Source of the DNA: Rhynchopus sp. YZ270_cl-10
Lineage: Eukaryota > Euglenozoa > Diplonemea > Diplonemida > Diplonemidae
Length of the DNA stretch: 64,000 bases
Assembly (NCBI GenBank): GCA_964035575.1
Contig: OZ037855.1
Coordinates: 1,364,001 to 1,428,000 of the forward strand
Direction of reading: 5' to 3'
Part shown: positions 62,575-64,000 of the stretch, in pieces
How the letters are laid out: each line of letters begins with the position of its first letter
Numbering within the stretch: the first letter of the stretch is position 1
The notes under the pieces: generated by a model
The model's input: only the letters and a program-made list of their open reading frames with translations
Told to the model about the DNA's origin: nothing
Database searches by the model: none
Program-made: the position numbers and the translations under genes

Positions 62575-63178
62575 CAGAATTAATGTCACCTGGCGACACT
62601 TTTGTAAAAATATGCAAAAGTGGACAAATTTCGTGACAGTTTTCACCTTGTCGTGAATAAAAAGTGTGTAGGGGGTGAAATATATACATTGCAAGAACCC
62701 TTTTTTGCAAAAAAGGGTCTACAAAAAATATAAATGAGGTGGATAGTGGACAGTGTAAACGACTCTAGTACGCAGGCACGTAATGAAGTAAAAACACATT
62801 GTCCCGACACTGCTTAACCACCTTATTCTGGGTCTTGAGGTGATCTCTTTCGTCTCCTCCCTGGCTTGTCCGAGAAGCTGCGCTCGCCAGCTCGGTACTG
62901 CTTCACCCACCTCATCAAGGTGTGCTGTGAAACCACCCAAGCAGCTTCCACCTCATCATAGCCCTTCCCGCCATCAACGATCAGAGATGCACCGTAGCCG
63001 CATCCCTTTCCTGGTAGCCTCTGTGTTCACCACATGGCCCTTAACAATTTTATTTTCGCTTTTCTTGTGTTCCTGAATTAAAAAGGGTGATTTTTTTTTG
63101 ATTTTGAAAATACCCAAGTCAAATTTTGCTTATTTTTTAAAAATGTTGCCAGGTGACATTAATTCTGGAACACACTGT
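62575..63178. mobile_element. mariner-type MITE, 604 bp, TA duplication
   Basis: CAGTGTGTCCCAGAATTAAT...GTCACCTGGC at 62575 and its mirror ending 63178 match at 29 of 30 positions, flanked by TA on both sides (62573-62574 and 63179-63180). These are Tc1/mariner hallmarks. It contains the first part of a transposase on the minus strand. Confidence 0.92.
62823..63026 (-). pseudogene. mariner transposase N-terminal remnant
   Basis: A 67-codon minus-strand frame reads ...GYDEVEAAWVVSQHTLMRWV, then KQYRAGERSFSDKPGRRRKR, and stops. This is the second helix-turn-helix and GRRR linker of a mariner-type transposase. The DDD/E catalytic domain is wholly absent, and the first helix-turn-helix is only partly readable, so this copy cannot be autonomous. 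Confidence 0.7.
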
Positions 63179-64000
63179 ATGTCCTCCTTCCAGCCATGTT
63201 GTTTGTGCGTTGAGGTGACATTTGTACAAACAAAAACTTTTAAAACGTTACGTAGTAGTTAGGCAGTAGCACTACAACAAATCTAGGCAAGAGGCAGTAC
63301 CAGTGGCGCGGCTACCGATAATCACCGCGTAGTCAGCGTCACACCTACTCCGGTAGGTTACAGTGAAAAAACGTTTTAGAAGAATAATAGAAAACAGTCT
63401 GTCATGTAGGTGGGATTAGGGGGTCTTTAAATTGTCTTTTCTTTTCTCGCTTTTTTTCATGTATTTTTCCTTTTGTATATCCAGCGTGTGAGAGAGGTGA
63501 GGATAGGGGATATGAGAGATATAAATCATCAGCACAGGCCTATCACCCACTTGCCCCCACACCTCCCCCCCACCCCGAATCTCCCCACCCTCCCAAAAAA
63601 AAAGGAAAGTGGAGATTGCACAACGGTGGCAACATAACCGAGGCAACTACACTACTCCAACAATTTATCAAATAAAAGATACAACAACTGTATTGCAGAA
63701 TATTTTTTCGCCCCTATTTTTTTTCTATTCCCACAAACCTCCCTCCTCGCTCTCCCCCCGAATAAAAGAATCTCTCTTCCGATGGAGATTTTTACATTTT
63801 TTTTTTTTATTTCTTTTTTCACGGGTCGGGAAAGATCTTTTTTTTTTTTTTTTTTTTCGAGAAAAAAAATCCTCTTCTCCCGAAAAAAAAAAAAAAAAAA
63901 AGATTTTTGGGAGAAAAAAAAAAAGAGAAAAGATTTGAAAATCCTGGGAAAATCCTGAAAAAATCCTGAAAAATCCTGGAAAAATCCATGAAATTTCATG
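63179..64000. other. Spacer to window end
   Basis: No gene. The last 60 bases are short direct repeats of AAATCCTG/AAAATCC type, running off the window; they may be the start of another element. Confidence 0.5.

Overview
The window is nuclear DNA of a unicellular eukaryote. Protein-coding genes are split by short GT...AG introns (about 40-240 nt, 5' sites mostly GTATG or GTAAG), use the standard stop codons, and are clearly more GC-rich than the spacers. The spacers are AT-rich and full of long homopolymer runs. The gene content (RPAC1, a UPF1-like helicase, BRAP2/ETP1, PIG-H, EF-hand, coiled-coil and cysteine-rich surface proteins) and the short introns would suit an intron-rich free-living protist such as a fornicate metamonad (for example Kipferlia). 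That assignment is inference only; no rRNA or other marker is present to settle it. I see no tRNA, rRNA or CRISPR.

Layout. 1-4.4 kb: two CCCH zinc-finger genes separated by two palindromic MITEs. 4.4-17 kb: gene-poor, mobile-element-rich ground with hAT-type MITEs at 5210-5779 and 11779-12574 (8-bp target duplications), a palindrome-built foldback at 12736-13171, an internally rearranged hAT copy with a transposase C-terminus (14496-16355), and a segment with 261-bp tandem units repeated at 29.7-30.6 kb. 17-21.6 kb: an unknown soluble protein and a large type I membrane protein. 22.1-25.9 kb: a nested pair of inverted-repeat elements, each enclosing a small multi-exon gene not visible as one long ORF. 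26.3-30.6 kb: direct repeats, a hAT MITE and the second copy of the duplicated segment. 30.7-49.9 kb: the gene-dense core, all on the + strand: PIG-H, BRAP2-like E3, a coiled-coil protein, two tandem EF-hand paralogues, a discoidin-repeat surface protein, RPAC1 and a zinc-finger UPF1-like helicase. 50-64 kb: mobile elements again (two more hAT MITEs, a G37-bearing foldback, further foldbacks, a mariner MITE).

The most unusual layer is a set of very short structured repeats. At least five hairpin families recur across the window, in spacers, inside an intron of the helicase gene and just ahead of start-proximal splice acceptors. They have different stems but share a pyrimidine-rich tail like CAACTTTTCTTT. 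The main family (about 15 copies) shows stem changes on both sides that keep pairing, so the RNA or DNA structure seems to be under selection or to be required for mobility. A second unusual layer is a class of foldback elements whose whole body is built from one short self-complementary unit. They have CA...TG ends and 6-bp target duplications, and each copy uses a different unit.

There is no operon-like organisation. The genes are ordinary single transcription units, and neighbours are not obviously linked in function except the tandem EF-hand pair and the two CCCH genes.
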